Notes: generated from the sequence alone by a model not told the origin. A stretch of DNA of 35,179 nucleotides from an uncultured Bacteroidales bacterium (GCA_947167395.1 CAMVHW010000004.1:1-35179), one strand, 5' to 3'. Shown: positions 1-9,904, counted from the stretch's first letter. Numbers and translations are program-made.

Positions 1-3000
1 GTTCTTACCCACTACCTGCCAACGATAGCCCGTAAAACGATAGCCTCCGTTAAACTGTTCATTAAGCAAGGCAATGACGTGATCCCATTGCTGTTCCATT
101 ATCCACGACGGGTATTTGAGCGTGAAATCGGCTTCGTGGAACACATATCCGCAACTACCGCTATGGAATGCTATACGGAAACGATAAATATCGGGACGAG
201 TATAATTAGTGCCTGTATGAGCCGGTATAGGAATACGGATATCGGAAGAGAAAGGTATGTTGTTTTGGTCAACAAAGCCGCGTTGGTATGCCTTGTCGTC
301 AAGGAAGCGCAAGGAATAACTATCAGGCGGGGCACCTGTAAAGTAAGTTTTCAGTACCAGTTCCTCAGCATCGGCACAATCGCTGCTAACCTCAATAGAG
401 AGAACACGTGTGGAGTCGAACACTTGCAGGTCAAGCACAGTAATCTCCGACCTGCCTACTTGCATATCTTTGAGAGTGTCGGTCATAAGGGTATTGCGAT
501 AATACCACCGGTTGCGGAAATATATGCTATCACCTCGACATATCTTATATGTGAGCGTGTCGTAAGTGGTAGGAATTATATTCAGTTGCAACCTATAAAC
601 CGAGTCTATACAGCCTTTCTGCAAGTCGTAGGTGAAGTCTTCATAATTACCTGATTGTAAGTATGGCTGATTGCGCCATATATATGGCAGGTCATAGTCG
701 GCAACATTGACTCTCAAGGCTTCGGCGTATGAGCGTTGGTTGAGCGTGAGGTTGAGCACAGTGAGCGAATCGCAGCCGAAACGATTAAGGTTATGTATGC
801 GGTGAGTACCCGGTGAGGAAACATACTTGTCTCCAAATCGTATGCTATCGCCTTGACAGATAGAGGCATATATAGTATCAAACGAGGGGAAGGCTGTATC
901 CACACGCACACGATAGACAGAGTCCAACCCAAAGCGTGTCCACTGTTCAATGCGATAATAACCGGCATCCTGTATGTCTGTTTGACCAAGATGCAGTTGC
1001 TCGTTAACGCAACGATAGATATGGTCTATCTCCGAGCATTTCTGCGTCAGCACATAGTGAGTGCGTATTATGCTATCACAACCGCAGGAAATAGATTTGA
1101 GCGTGTCGCTGATTATCTGTGCCTTGTAGTACAACTGTCCTTTATGTACAAACGGGAACTCGTCGGGACAAACCAATATGGTAGTGTCGGAATAATACAC
1201 TTCCTTGCCGTACAAGGTCAGTTCGTATATACTATCGCAACCTGCCGATGACACAAGACGGTCGTAATAGACACCCGAGTACTTGAAGACGGTGTCGTTT
1301 CTATGCCCACGCCATACATAACCCTCGTTGAGGCAGAAAGAGTCACGCTGTTGGATATAATAGGTCTGTCCCTTACGCACTATATAGTGCAGCACGCTAT
1401 CACAACCGGATATTTTAGAAGCCAATGTGTCATAATAATTGCCCGGCTTGTCTATAACCTCACCGCGAATACGTACCACATCGTCATTACATAGCGAAAT
1501 AGGTATGACTGTTTCTTTTATACGCGGATAGATAAGGAGGTGTGTCCATATAATACTATCGTAACCCAAAGGCGAGAGTATGGTGTCTTTGAATACGGTT
1601 GAAGTGCGGTACTCACGTCCGTGGTGTATATATGGGAAGTCGGGCGAGCCGTAACACATAGTAACCGTATCTTCGTGGAAATGCGGGTAAAGCATGTGCA
1701 AATGCAAACGAATAACGCTGTCACAACCGTTCACGGTCTTTCCTCTTAACACATAGGTACCCGGCAGGTGGAGACTGAGTGTATCGAAATGATAGGTCTC
1801 ACCTTCGATGATAGTATCGTACCTATCCACAGCAACAGTGGGGAAGGCATTGACCACATAACGCACCACACTATCGCAACCTATTGAATTAAGCAGTGTG
1901 TCATAGAACACGCACGGAGCCATATACTCTTTCTCACGGAAGAAATAGGGTTCGCCTTGACAAGTGGAAACATTGACAGAGATAACTTCCGATGCTGTAC
2001 CGCGATTGACTATATAGTGCAATATACTATCACAACCCGATATCTTGGACGACAATGTGTCATAGTAGTTTCCGGGCTCACTGACAGTACGACCATTAAT
2101 CCATATTATATCTTTATTGCACAGGATAACGGGTATCACCGTTTCTTCTATACGCGGATAGACGAGCAAGTGCGTCCATACGATACTGTCATAGCCCATC
2201 GGAGTGAGGAACGTGTCCTTAAAGAGGGTTGACTGACGATACTCGCGACCAAAATGTATGTAGGGGAAGTCAGGTGAGTCGTAGCACAGAGTAATGGTGT
2301 CCTCTCTGTAATAAGGACGTAGAACGTGCAAATGCATACGTACAATACTATCGCAGCCGCGAGAGGTCTTACCACGGTGAATATGAGTGCCTTCCGAGCG
2401 AATCAACTCACCGTCAAAATCGTAAGCCTGTCCTTCTATAATGGTGTCATAGCGGTCTATGCTTACCGAGGGGAAGGTATTAACCACAAAGCGCACCACG
2501 CTATCGCAACCAGCAGCATTGAGCAAAGTGTCGTTAATAACGCAGGGAGTCTTATACTCCTTATTACGGAAGAAATAAGGTTCGCCTTCGCAAGTGGATA
2601 TCTGTATCGTAGTCAATGGCGAAGGTATGCCGTAATTGACAACATAGTGCAATATACTATCGCAGCCTGTTATTTGGGACGATAATGTATCGTAATAATT
2701 ACCTGGATTATTGATACTCTGACCGTTAATCCATACCACATCGTTATTACACAGGGCAACGGGAATCACCGTTTCTTCTATACGCGGATAGACTACGAGG
2801 TGTGTCCATACTATGCTGTCATAGCCCATCGGGGTATGGAAAGTGTCCTTAAAGAGCGTTGACTGACGATACTCGCGACCAAAATGTATGTAGGGGAAGT
2901 CAGGTGAGTCGTAGCACAGAGTAATGGTGTCCTCACTGAAATAAGGACGAAGAACGTGCAAGTGCATACGCACTATGCTATCGCAGCCGTGAGAGGTCTT

Positions 3001-6000
3001 ACCACGGTGAATATGAGTACCTTCCGAGCGAATCAACTCGCCGTCAAAATCGTAAGACTGACCCTCTATAATAGTGTCATAGCGGTCTATGCTCACCGAA
3101 GGGAAGGTATTAACCACAAAGCGCACCACGCTGTCGCAACCCGCAACATTGAACAAAGTGTCGTTAATAACGCACGGGGTCTTATACTCCTTATTACGGA
3201 AGAAATAAGGTTCGCCTTCGCAAGTGGATACTTGTACTATGGTTAAAGGTGAAGGTGTGGCACGATTGACTATATAACGCACTATACTATCGCAGCCGTG
3301 AACAGAGGTCAGAGTATCGAAATAAGTGTATGAACGTCCGCTGCACACCGTAAGCATCTCCGTTACTATATATGCCGAATCGACATAGAGTTGCAGGTTA
3401 TAGATAGAGTCTGCCCCCTGAACGGTGGTATAACTCTGATTATAAAGCCCCGTTTCCGACAATGGTCTGCCAAACCACATATATGGCAGGTCGTCTGAAC
3501 ATACGTGTACCGTGTCGAAATATCGGTAGCCCTCTCTAACCGACAGATGCAAGCAATAGATTATACTATCGCAGTCAGCCAACACTTGAGAGCGAATCGT
3601 GTCGTAATAAGTACCATTATTAGTATATTCCTTACCTCGCCAAGTATATGAACTGCCGAAATTGATTTCCTCCCACTGATTGACAAAAGAGGTTTCCTCA
3701 AAAGTGAGAACAAGCATTACTATACTGTCACAACCAGACGAAGCATACAAGGTGTCATAATAAACGCCCGACTTGGTCAGTTCCTGTCCACGGAATGAAT
3801 AAGAGTCATCGTGGCATACTCGCACGTGTTTGGGCACAAGATATGAACTGACCACATTGAGGTGCAACTCGATTATGGAATCACAGCCGTGTATAGTACT
3901 CAGCCGCTCATAGAAGATATTAATGGTATCTAACTGCACCATATCCTCAAACACTTTTATTCCTCCCATAGTAAAGGGCAGGCGACTTGAACAGATAGTG
4001 GTGTCTATTCGTGTGCGAAGCGTATCGGCATTGACGATAACAAAGCGGTGAATTGTGTCGGGACCGACCTGATTACGATACTCGCCTATGGTGTCGTAAA
4101 CCACTCCGTCCACCTTTACCTCTCCTAACGGGCACAGATAAACGGTATCAGGTTCAGAGCATTTGGCAATAGTCAGTTGGAGAGTAAAGATACTGTCACA
4201 ACCTATTGAATTAACCAGCGTATCAGCCACTAAGGTGTCGCCCCAGAACTCTCTCTCGCGCCATAGGTATGGCAACGAATCGGAGCATAGAACCTTCTCC
4301 GTCATTTCGTTTTGCGACTCGCGAACCTCCAAGTCCAATATATAAATAACCGAGTCGCACTCAGCAAAGTTATCTCCCGAATAAGGCAAACGGTCATAAT
4401 AGCGATTAGCCATTTTCAGGCTCTTACCACGCCAGTCGTAAGTCTCGTTGGAGCATATCCAAGCCTTTTGGTAAATAGTATCTATGACACGCACATTAAC
4501 TATGGTGCGATATATACTGTCGCAACCGTCATTGGTTATGTACTTCTTCTCAAAAATACCGGATTCGGTTACGGTGTCGCCATAGATAACTATAAAGTCA
4601 CCAAGACATATATCGTGGTATTCGGTATGCTCAAAGACAGGTGTTACGTTAAGATTAAGACAACATATACTGTCGCAACCCTTGACAGTTAGTATTGAGT
4701 CATAATAAACGCCGGTGTCATAATAGTTTTTGCCGTGCCAGAGGTATGGTATATCGTTCTGACATATACGCACATTGATGCTATCCAATTTAGGTTTGCC
4801 CACCATCAATCGCAACTCGAACACACTGTCGCAACCATTAACAGTCGGCAATGTGTCAAAATACGAGCCTTCACGATTACAAGTCATTCCGCGCCATTCA
4901 TAGTAATCGCCTTCGCATATATACTTATCTTCCACATTATGATAGGTGGGATGGAAATGACTGACTACCTTGATTATAGAGTCGCAACCATACTGATTGA
5001 GAGTAGTGTCATAATAGACGGTAGGTATCACAAATACCCTATCACGATAGCGAATACTATCCCCCTGACAAGCATACAGGTGTAATTCGCTTGTCGTATT
5101 ACGGCAAAGAGTAAGTTGATAAACAGAGTCGCAACCGAATGCAGTCTGCAATGAGTCGTAGTAAATACCGGGTTCGCGCAACTCTCTGCCTCGCCAAGTA
5201 TAGGTATTCGTCCCCTGCAAAGAGCCGTATTCCTTAAACAAGTAGTTAGGCTCCACTTGCATTACGACAGTAATAATACTGTCGCAACCATTAACAGCAG
5301 GCACGGTGTCATAGAATGTTACCGGTGCAAAATAAGTCTTGCCTTTATATTGTATAGGTTCGTCTTCGCAAGTGCGCATAGTAAGAGTGGAACGCGGCAT
5401 AGTATTCTCCACATTGAGAATAATACGCACTATACTGTCGCAACCAGCAGCGGAAACAAGAGTGTCAATATAGATTCCTTTCTCTTTCAGTTCAACCCCG
5501 CCAAACCAATACGACTCACCGTAACAGAGATTGACGTTAAGCGTAGTGTAGCGAGGTGAGCCTACCGTCAGTGTCAGTTTAACCTGTTTCTCACAGCCGT
5601 GATCGGTTTGCGTTGACTGATAATAAACGCCCTCCTCGTATAATTTGCGGTCATAGAAAAGGAAAGTATCACCTTCGCATATAGTGGCAGTCTGCTCTTC
5701 TATTATGAAATGACTGTATGTTACCACCAAATGAACTATACTGTCACAACCATGAGAGGAAAGCAGCGTGTCGGTATATATACCCTGTTCGTCTATCGTC
5801 AGTTCACCGAACTTTATCGTTTCTCCCTCGCACAACTGCTTATACACCGTCTTTTCATAATCGTCATAAACCACCAAGTGTAAAGAGTATATACTATCAG
5901 CGTTAAGCACCGTCATATAAGGTATGTCATAATCGCCTGCATCGTTAAAGACGTGGTTCTGATAGGTATAAGGCATCTCGTGACGACAGAGTGCCACCGT

Positions 6001-6405
6001 GTCGAAGTGATGATAGGTAAAAGCCTCTCTTACATATAGTTCATATACCGAGTCGCAGCCCAAGACGGTATTGTAATACAGATGGTAAGTACCTGTTTTG
6101 TCATATACATCACCGTGCCATATCACAGGCTGACCGTCATATATAGTCAGCGTATCACGATAATAGTAAGACGGTGCTTCGTTTGCAACAATCCGATACA
6201 CGCTATCCAACTCGCCCGTTTCGGTATAAAGAGAATCGTAATAAACACCCTGCTTATCAATTGTTATTCCACGATAAACAATGGATTGAGTGGGACATAT
6301 ATTAACATACTCAACTATCAGTGTGTCATTAGCCTTCATTGGCAACGACAACGACGTGAATAGGCTTAATAATGCACAAGAAAGAATTATATAGAGTTTT
6401 TTCAT
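1..6405 (-). CDS. Giant secreted GCDS-module repeat protein (partial; C-terminus beyond the left edge)
   Basis: Reverse-complement reading from ATG at 6405 (MKKLYIILSCALLSLFTSLSLPMKANDTLIVEY...) stays open to base 1 in the frame p = 0 mod 3. Frame spot-checked at 6061, 5289, 4020, 3300, 1881, 777 and 60. About 35 modules ending in G-C-D-S-[IV]. The last residues in the window (YPSWIMEQQWDHVIALLNEQFNGGYRFTGYRWQVVGKN) resemble the region that precedes the C-terminal sorting domain in similar Bacteroidales surface proteins. Absent from the ORF track, probably because its stop lies outside the window. Confidence 0.93.
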   Translation of the reverse strand, partial: MKKLYIILSCALLSLFTSLSLPMKANDTLIVEYVNICPTQSIVYRGITIDKQGVYYDSLYTETGELDSVYRIVANEAPSYYYRDTLTIYDGQPVIWHGDVYDKTGTYHLYYNTVLGCDSVYELYVREAFTYHHFDTVALCRHEMPYTYQNHVFNDAGDYDIPYMTVLNADSIYSLHLVVYDDYEKTVYKQLCEGETIKFGELTIDEQGIYTDTLLSSHGCDSIVHLVVTYSHFIIEEQTATICEGDTFLFYDRKLYEEGVYYQSTQTDHGCEKQVKLTLTVGSPRYTTLNVNLCYGESYWFGGVELKEKGIYIDTLVSAAGCDSIVRIILNVENTMPRSTLTMRTCEDEPIQYKGKTYFAPVTFYDTVPAVNGCDSIITVVMQVEPNYLFKEYGSLQGTNTYTWRGRELREPGIYYDSLQTAFGCDSVYQLTLCRNTTSELHLYACQGDSIRYRDRVFVIPTVYYDTTLNQYGCDSIIKVVSHFHPTYHNVEDKYICEGDYYEWRGMTCNREGSYFDTLPTVNGCDSVFELRLMVGKPKLDSINVRICQNDIPYLWHGKNYYDTGVYYDSILTVKGCDSICCLNLNVTPVFEHTEYHDICLGDFIVIYGDTVTESGIFEKKYITNDGCDSIYRTIVNVRVIDTIYQKAWICSNETYDWRGKSLKMANRYYDRLPYSGDNFAECDSVIYILDLEVRESQNEMTEKVLCSDSLPYLWREREFWGDTLVADTLVNSIGCDSIFTLQLTIAKCSEPDTVYLCPLGEVKVDGVVYDTIGEYRNQVGPDTIHRFVIVNADTLRTRIDTTICSSRLPFTMGGIKVFEDMVQLDTINIFYERLSTIHGCDSIIELHLNVVSSYLVPKHVRVCHDDSYSFRGQELTKSGVYYDTLYASSGCDSIVMLVLTFEETSFVNQWEEINFGSSYTWRGKEYTNNGTYYDTIRSQVLADCDSIIYCLHLSVREGYRYFDTVHVCSDDLPYMWFGRPLSETGLYNQSYTTVQGADSIYNLQLYVDSAYIVTEMLTVCSGRSYTYFDTLTSVHGCDSIVRYIVNRATPSPLTIVQVSTCEGEPYFFRNKEYKTPCVINDTLFNVAGCDSVVRFVVNTFPSVSIDRYDTIIEGQSYDFDGELIRSEGTHIHRGKTSHGCDSIVRMHLHVLRPYFSEDTITLCYDSPDFPYIHFGREYRQSTLFKDTFHTPMGYDSIVWTHLVVYPRIEETVIPVALCNNDVVWINGQSINNPGNYYDTLSSQITGCDSILHYVVNYGIPSPLTTIQISTCEGEPYFFRNKEYKTPCVINDTLLNAAGCDSVVRFVVNTFPSVSIDRYDTIIEGQAYDFDGELIRSEGTHIHRGKTSRGCDSIVRMHLHVLRPYYREDTITLCYDSPDFPYIHFGREYRQSTLFKDTFLTPMGYDSIVWTHLLVYPRIEETVIPVILCNKDIIWINGRTVSEPGNYYDTLSSKISGCDSILHYIVNRGTASEVISVNVSTCQGEPYFFREKEYMAPCVFYDTLLNSIGCDSVVRYVVNAFPTVAVDRYDTIIEGETYHFDTLSLHLPGTYVLRGKTVNGCDSVIRLHLHMLYPHFHEDTVTMCYGSPDFPYIHHGREYRTSTVFKDTILSPLGYDSIIWTHLLIYPRIKETVIPISLCNDDVVRIRGEVIDKPGNYYDTLASKISGCDSVLHYIVRKGQTYYIQQRDSFCLNEGYVWRGHRNDTVFKYSGVYYDRLVSSAGCDSIYELTLYGKEVYYSDTTILVCPDEFPFVHKGQLYYKAQIISDTLKSISCGCDSIIRTHYVLTQKCSEIDHIYRCVNEQLHLGQTDIQDAGYYRIEQWTRFGLDSVYRVRVDTAFPSFDTIYASICQGDSIRFGDKYVSSPGTHRIHNLNRFGCDSLTVLNLTLNQRSYAEALRVNVADYDLPYIWRNQPYLQSGNYEDFTYDLQKGCIDSVYRLQLNIIPTTYDTLTYKICRGDSIYFRNRWYYRNTLMTDTLKDMQVGRSEITVLDLQVFDSTRVLSIEVSSDCADAEELVLKTYFTGAPPDSYSLRFLDDKAYQRGFVDQNNIPFSSDIRIPIPAHTGTNYTRPDIYRFRIAFHSGSCGYVFHEADFTLKYPSWIMEQQWDHVIALLNEQFNGGYRFTGYRWQVVGKN
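1351..3240 (-). repeat. Three tandem 630-nt (210-aa) higher-order repeats inside the giant CDS: 3240-2611, 2610-1981, 1980-1351
   Basis: In-frame copies begin IVQVSTCEGEPYFF (3240), TIQISTCEGEPYFF (2610) and SVNVSTCQGEPYFF (1980). 'gactgacgatactcgcgaccaaaatgtatgtaggggaagtcaggtgagtcgtagcacagagtaatggtgtcctc' occurs at 2231 and 2861, with a diverged equivalent at 1601. Shadow ORFs recur with the same 630 offset (2326/2956 and 1518/2148). Confidence 0.95.
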
Positions 6406-6433
6406 AGTCTAAAAAAAAAGGATTACTATTCTC

Positions 6434-7384
6434 TTATTCGTAACACTGACAACCTCTATGCCAAGTACCCGTAATACCTGTTCGGCTGCCGCCAAGCATA
6501 TAAGTAAATTTAACACCTATCAAGAAAGGTGCAACACGCTGATTGATTCCATCATTGGAATAGTAGTAAGGTCGCACCTGCGGCTCTACGGCACTGACAC
6601 TGCCGGTCAAGTCTGTCTTGAAGGTTACGTGTTCCGCAGTCTGACCCTTGGGAACAACCGAATTGACACTATACTCAAAATAAAAACCTACTTTGAGCAA
6701 CTGACATGTCTGACTGCGAGTACGCACATTGGACAACACGTCATAGCCCAACTCACCTATCACAGCACCGTTAATAGCCATATTGACCGAATAATCGGCA
6801 GCAAAACTACCCGTCCCATAGCCTAACTCCTCATAATTGACCAAGCCCTGTTGATACTTTTCGGAGTAATCGCCGCTAAGAGAGAAAGTGCCGTTTGTGT
6901 GAACAGTGGAACCAACCGAACGAAAACCGACCTTCAAACCGCCGCCCACATAGAAACCGTTGTAATAATAACCTAACAGCAACGGAACTTCCAACTGGCG
7001 GAAACTAATTTGGTCTTTTTGTGAAAAATTATAGTTGAGTTTGGTTACGACACCATATATATCCTCACCCTGCAAAGGTTTAGGCGAGAAGTTGAGGCTC
7101 ACCGACGAGGACTGCATCGACATCTGTGCGCCCATACTCATCCAGAACTTACTGCGTCTGAACTCATATCCGGCACCTACCAATCCGCCCACATTGCCCA
7201 ATACATTCACATCGGCATTATGGGTGGCAATAGCCGAATAGCCCACCCCGCCCGACAGGTAGAAAAAGTGGTAGTTATCCTCATTACCTTTGCGCCGTTG
7301 AGCATACACAGGCTCAATACAAGCAAAAAAGGCAAATATAGTTATCAACAAAAAAGGTACTTTTCTCATATTTCGGTTGTTCAT
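6434..7384 (-). CDS. Outer-membrane beta-barrel protein
   Basis: 316 aa; signal peptide (VPFLLITIFAFFACIEPVYAQ); alternating amphipathic strands with Gly/aromatic pattern (FYLSGGVGYSA, VGGLVGAGYEFRRSKFWMSMGAQM, FLIGVKFTYML). Lies 28 bp upstream of the giant CDS, same strand. Confidence 0.75.
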   Translation of the reverse strand: MNNRNMRKVPFLLITIFAFFACIEPVYAQRRKGNEDNYHFFYLSGGVGYSAIATHNADVNVLGNVGGLVGAGYEFRRSKFWMSMGAQMSMQSSSVSLNFSPKPLQGEDIYGVVTKLNYNFSQKDQISFRQLEVPLLLGYYYNGFYVGGGLKVGFRSVGSTVHTNGTFSLSGDYSEKYQQGLVNYEELGYGTGSFAADYSVNMAINGAVIGELGYDVLSNVRTRSQTCQLLKVGFYFEYSVNSVVPKGQTAEHVTFKTDLTGSVSAVEPQVRPYYYSNDGINQRVAPFLIGVKFTYMLGGSRTGITGTWHRGCQCYE

Positions 7385-7439
7385 TGATTGCGTAGTTGTC
7401 TAATAAATTAAGAGTTACAAAACGTTGATAAATCAAGCC

Positions 7440-7470
7440 GCAAAAATAAATCTTTTCACTGATATACAAA
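7440..7470 (-). promoter_or_regulatory. Bacteroidetes-type promoter for the 7384 to 6405 operon
   Basis: Minus strand reads TTTG (7470-7467) - 18 nt - TATTTTTG (7448-7441) followed by C, matching TTTG-N19-TAnnTTTG. Confidence 0.65.
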
Positions 7471-7484
7471 AAAAGATAAACTTT

Positions 7485-7515
7485 TTTTCATATCAAGCGA
7501 ATAATGATATTTTTG
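7485..7515 (+). promoter_or_regulatory. Bacteroidetes-type promoter for rsfS-ftsH
   Basis: TATTTTTG at 7508-7515 (TAnnTTTG) with TTTT at 7485-7488, spacer 19. Confidence 0.55.
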
Positions 7516-7567
7516 CACCCGATTTAAGTATGCCGTTTATTTGAATTTAATCACACTATATATTTGA

Positions 7568-7936
7568 ATGAAAAAAGAAGATGTAACCACCCCTATGTTG
7601 ATAGAACACATCATAGAGGGTATTCGCAACAAAAAGGGTAAGCAGATTGTGTCTATCGATCTTTCCAAAGTACCCGAAGCCCCGGTAGAAGCAATGATAA
7701 TAGCCGAAGGAGGCAGTACCACACAAGTTAACGCCATCGTGGACGAAATAGACGACTACGTGCGTACACAAACCCATATTCACCCGTTTGCCATTGACGG
7801 CAAAAAGAACGGAGAATGGGTCGCTATGGACTATGGCACGGTATTTGTTCATATTATGACACGTATGATGAGAAACTTTTATGATATAGAAAACCTTTGG
7901 AACGATGGAACAACAACCGAATATCCCGACGAATAA
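7568..7936 (+). CDS. rsfS: Ribosome silencing factor RsfS
   Basis: 122 aa; KGKQIVSIDLSKVPEAPVEAMIIAEGGSTTQVNAIVDEI and [31 protein letters not shown] typical of RsfS/Iojap. Confidence 0.93.
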   Translation: MKKEDVTTPMLIEHIIEGIRNKKGKQIVSIDLSKVPEAPVEAMIIAEGGSTTQVNAIVDEIDDYVRTQTHIHPFAIDGKKNGEWVAMDYGTVFVHIMTRMMRNFYDIENLWNDGTTTEYPDE

Positions 7937-9875
7937 TCCTAATCAACAAGACCAGAACGATCCTAAAAGAAGACGTGGTCGCTGGCTCTACTATTCTCTC
8001 CTTATTATTCTCCTCGCTTTTATGCTCTATCCCATATCTTCCGAAAAGGAAGTGGAAACGGATATGAGTTATACACGTTTCACCACCTTTATTGAGCAAA
8101 ATATGGTGGTGGCAGTTACCGTTTACGATGATAATAAAGCCAAAGCCACCATCGCTTCCGAGCACTACGATGTTGTGTTCGGCACGGAGGAGAATGCAGC
8201 CAAAGTGAAAGGCGTGATAAAAACACAAATTCCCGGAGTGGAGGAGTTTGCCAAATATATGGCTGAAACCAACGATAAGCGTAAGCAAGCGGGTATGAAA
8301 GTCATTGACGTTAAGTTTGAGAAATCACGCGATATGTGGTATATGCTGCTTGTCAATGTTATACCATGGATTCTTATCTTCGGCGTTACCATATATATGT
8401 TCCGAGGAATGGGCAATATTGGTAATGGCGGCATTTTCGGAGTAGGCAAAGCCAAAGCAAGACTCTACAACAAAGATGAAAAGAATAAAGTTACATTTAA
8501 GGATGTGGCAGGTTTGGCAGGTGCCAAACAAGAAGTGGAGGAGATAGTGGCATTCCTTAAAAATCCAGAGAAATACACTAAATTAGGTGGTAAGATACCT
8601 AAGGGTGCCTTATTGGTAGGTCCTCCAGGGACGGGTAAGACCCTGCTCGCCAAAGCCGTTGCAGGTGAGGCTGACGTACCTTTCTTCTCTATGTCGGGTA
8701 GCGACTTTGTGGAGATGTTTGTAGGTGTTGGTGCCAGTCGCGTGCGCGACCTGTTCAGGCAAGCCAAAGAAAAGGCTCCCGCCATAATCTTTATTGACGA
8801 GATTGACGCTGTTGGTCGTGCACGTGGCAAGAACGTGATGACCGGCGGCAACGACGAAAGAGAGTCCACACTTAACCAACTGCTGACCGAGATGGACGGC
8901 TTTGGCACCAACTCAGGCGTTATCATCTTGGCAGCCACCAACAGAGCGGAGATTCTGGACCCCGCCCTGCTGCGAGCCGGACGATTCGATAGGCAGATAC
9001 ACGTTGAACTGCCTGACCTGCAAGAGCGTAAGGAGATCTTCCAAGTACATCTCAAGCCTCTCAATTTAGACGATACGATTGATATCAATTTCCTCGCCAA
9101 GCAGACTCCTGGCTTCTCGGGAGCGGACATAGCCAATGTATGTAACGAAGCAGCCTTGATAGCCGCACGCAACGACCACGAGAAAGTGGGCAAACAGGAC
9201 TTTATGGATGCCGTTGACCGAATAATAGGCGGTCTGGAACGCAAGACAAAGATTATGACCAACGAGGAAAAGAAGTCGATAGCCTACCACGAGGCAGGAC
9301 ATGCCACCATCAGTTGGCTGTTGCGTTGGGCTAATCCGTTGGTTAAGGTAACTATCGTTCCTCGCGGTATGGCTCTCGGAGCGGCTTGGTATCTGCCCGA
9401 AGAACGCCAACTGACCAATATGGAGCATATAGAAGACGAACTTTGCTCGCTATTGGGAGGACGTGCCGCCGAACAACTGTTCCTCAATCAGACCTCCACA
9501 GGTGCTCTCAACGACCTCGAAAGAGCCACCAAACAGGCTTACGCTATGGTGGCATACTATGGTATGTCCGACAAACTGAAAGATATAAGTTTCTATGACT
9601 CAACAGGGCGTTATGACTACGGCATAACCAAGCCTTACAGCGACACAACGGCTGAGTTAATAGACAAGGAAACGGCAGCCATTATTGCTCGTCAGATGGC
9701 GCGTGCCAAACAGATATTGCAAGACAATGCCGAAGGTCATCATCAGTTAGCCAATCTATTGATTGAGCGTGAGGTGATTACCTCCGAAGATGTGGAGCGC
9801 GTACTCGGTCCTCGCCCATGGAAAAGTCGCGGCGACGAGATAATAGAGGATAACGAACAAAAGACTACCGAATAA
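7905..9875 (+). CDS. ftsH: ATP-dependent zinc metalloprotease FtsH
   Basis: 656 aa; Walker [19 protein letters not shown], zinc site HEAGH, N-terminal TM segments. Start overlaps the rsfS 3' end by 32 nt. Confidence 0.97.
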   Translation: MEQQPNIPTNNPNQQDQNDPKRRRGRWLYYSLLIILLAFMLYPISSEKEVETDMSYTRFTTFIEQNMVVAVTVYDDNKAKATIASEHYDVVFGTEENAAKVKGVIKTQIPGVEEFAKYMAETNDKRKQAGMKVIDVKFEKSRDMWYMLLVNVIPWILIFGVTIYMFRGMGNIGNGGIFGVGKAKARLYNKDEKNKVTFKDVAGLAGAKQEVEEIVAFLKNPEKYTKLGGKIPKGALLVGPPGTGKTLLAKAVAGEADVPFFSMSGSDFVEMFVGVGASRVRDLFRQAKEKAPAIIFIDEIDAVGRARGKNVMTGGNDERESTLNQLLTEMDGFGTNSGVIILAATNRAEILDPALLRAGRFDRQIHVELPDLQERKEIFQVHLKPLNLDDTIDINFLAKQTPGFSGADIANVCNEAALIAARNDHEKVGKQDFMDAVDRIIGGLERKTKIMTNEEKKSIAYHEAGHATISWLLRWANPLVKVTIVPRGMALGAAWYLPEERQLTNMEHIEDELCSLLGGRAAEQLFLNQTSTGALNDLERATKQAYAMVAYYGMSDKLKDISFYDSTGRYDYGITKPYSDTTAELIDKETAAIIARQMARAKQILQDNAEGHHQLANLLIEREVITSEDVERVLGPRPWKSRGDEIIEDNEQKTTE

Positions 9876-9904
9876 AAACACTCAACATTTAATTATAAAC
9901 AAAA

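Noticed and set aside
1850-5760. Regularly spaced 'actatcgcaacc'/'ctgtcgcaacc' motifs resembling a CRISPR or regulatory repeat array
   Set aside because: They are the reverse complement of the codons for G-C-D-S in frame, with variable third bases and 45-55-codon spacing; protein-level repeats explain them.
79-6363. Many plus-strand (and off-frame minus-strand) ORFs of 60-191 aa in the track
   Set aside because: They are shadows of the giant minus-strand CDS; their own 630-nt recurrence (e.g. 2326/2956 and 1518/2148) follows the superrepeat.
6434-7384. Calling the barrel a PorP/SprF homologue
   Set aside because: Position beside a giant adhesin-like gene fits, but I could not recognise PorP/SprF sequence motifs; left as a generic OMP barrel.
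8465-9262. 265-aa minus-strand ORF opposite ftsH
   Set aside because: Antisense to a fully conserved FtsH AAA domain; Ser/Arg/Pro/Ala-rich composition with no recognisable family.
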